From assembly GCF_030149505.1 (NCBI RefSeq), contig NZ_JASBRN010000058.1, positions 1 to 47,282 on the forward strand: a stretch of DNA of 47,282 bases, in the 5' to 3' direction. This document shows, piece by piece, positions 46,917 to 47,282 of the stretch. Both the position numbers and the translations under genes were made by a program. The stretch comes from Nocardioides sp. (GTDB lineage: Bacteria; Actinomycetota; Actinomycetes; Propionibacteriales; Nocardioidaceae). Every line of letters begins with the position of its first letter. Position 1 is the stretch's first letter. The notes under the pieces were generated by a model. The model searched no databases and was not told the origin of the DNA. It saw only the letters and a program-made list of their open reading frames with translations.

Positions 46917-47282
46917 GCCCCCACTACTACCCACGTGGCAGTCAGCCAGCCGTCACCCGCGCGTGGGGTGCGAGTGCCGACACCTGCCGTCGTACGTCGT
47001 CAACGCGGCCGCTCCCCGATCCCTGCCCGCCCTCGGCACCCTTCCGTCCACGCTCGCGGGCACATCCTGGGACGGTGTGTTTGGGCGCGGCGCCGGAGGG
47101 CCACCATGGCCCCAGGCCGTCGGGAGGCCGACATGCTCCAACAGGAAGAGGTACGACCGTCGCATCGCCGAGCACTGCCTGCAGGTCTCCAGCGGTTTCC
47201 GGCTCACCGACGATCAGGTCGAGACCGGGCTGGACCGCTCGCGTCCAGGCTGCACGGATGAGGCGCAGCCAGAAGGCGGCCG
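46917..47282. other. Right-edge region, possible truncated plus-strand gene
   Basis: No complete gene. A plus-strand frame from GTG at 47077 stays open to the end; its last part, RKRYDRRIAEHCLQVSSGFRLTDDQVE, looks protein-like, while its first 20 residues do not, and no ribosome site is clear. The minus strand also has an open frame (46953-47207), so coding is uncertain. The kinase promoter must lie in 46917-47000; a GTAGTAG tract is next to its start. Confidence 0.25.

Noticed and set aside
46953..47207. An 84-codon minus frame upstream of the kinase gene
   Set aside because: No ribosome site; it overlaps a competing plus-strand frame and the required kinase promoter region. Neither can be preferred.

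Overview
The window looks like a chromosomal segment of a very GC-rich actinobacterium. A Nocardioides-like member of the Propionibacteriales is my best guess, from codon use, many GTG starts, TAGNNT minus-10 boxes placed 6-7 nt before start codons, and protein content; no 16S gene is present to confirm it. I see no phage, transposase or CRISPR array. Coding density is high. I support about 45 protein genes, two tRNAs, one frameshifted gene, and several repeat or hairpin elements.

Layout. 1-5.0 kb: SNF2-type helicase (-), DJ-1/PfpI protein (-), isochorismatase-like hydrolase plus a coupled small protein (+), two-CBS protein (-). 5.1-12.8 kb: FAD/Rieske oxidoreductase, SRPBCC protein, then a regulatory block in which two GAF-ANTAR proteins flank a LuxR-type regulator with an eroded receiver, followed by a SigB/SigF-like sigma factor, two small coupled genes and a methyltransferase. 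12.9-15.4 kb: secreted clostripain-family lipoprotein and a VOC protein. 15.4-18.9 kb: repeat-bearing spacer, a three-gene overlapping operon (small protein, haem-oxygenase-like diiron protein, CDGSH protein), then an SDR/SRPBCC pair. 18.9-23.0 kb: four tightly packed glycosyltransferases. 23.1-26.3 kb: old yellow enzyme-type oxidoreductase, a frameshifted orphan substrate-binding lipoprotein, and a hypothetical protein. 26.5-30.1 kb: a three-gene signalling operon (MASE1-PAS histidine kinase, OmpR regulator with a DHp-like tail, stand-alone receiver). 30.2-32.8 kb: pirin, SulP transporter, tRNA-Ala. 32.9-38.9 kb: sepX, rimJ-like, moaB/mog-like, moaC, moeA and UDP-glucose pyrophosphorylase, a conserved actinobacterial neighbourhood, then a divergent 5-formyl-THF cyclo-ligase. 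39-47 kb: penicillin acylase family protein, FmdB zinc ribbon, SAF-domain protein, mscL, a small gene overlapping an LCP ligase gene, tRNA-Arg, and a PknB-type Ser/Thr kinase.

How it fits together. The first 18 kb is rich in stress-type proteins (PfpI, CBS, FAD/Rieske, SRPBCC, GAF-ANTAR, sigma factor, diiron/CDGSH, SDR), which suggests a general-stress or redox island. The middle signalling operon has phased direct repeats and a DevR-like palindrome upstream, consistent with autoregulation or hypoxia/redox input. The right half is housekeeping: molybdenum cofactor, UDP-glucose, division (SepX), cell wall (LCP) and osmotic protection (MscL).

The best candidates for undescribed biology are the 17.28-15.81 kb small protein/diiron/CDGSH operon, the response regulator that carries a histidine-kinase-like dimerisation motif, and the symmetric leaderless divergent promoter at 38.28 kb.
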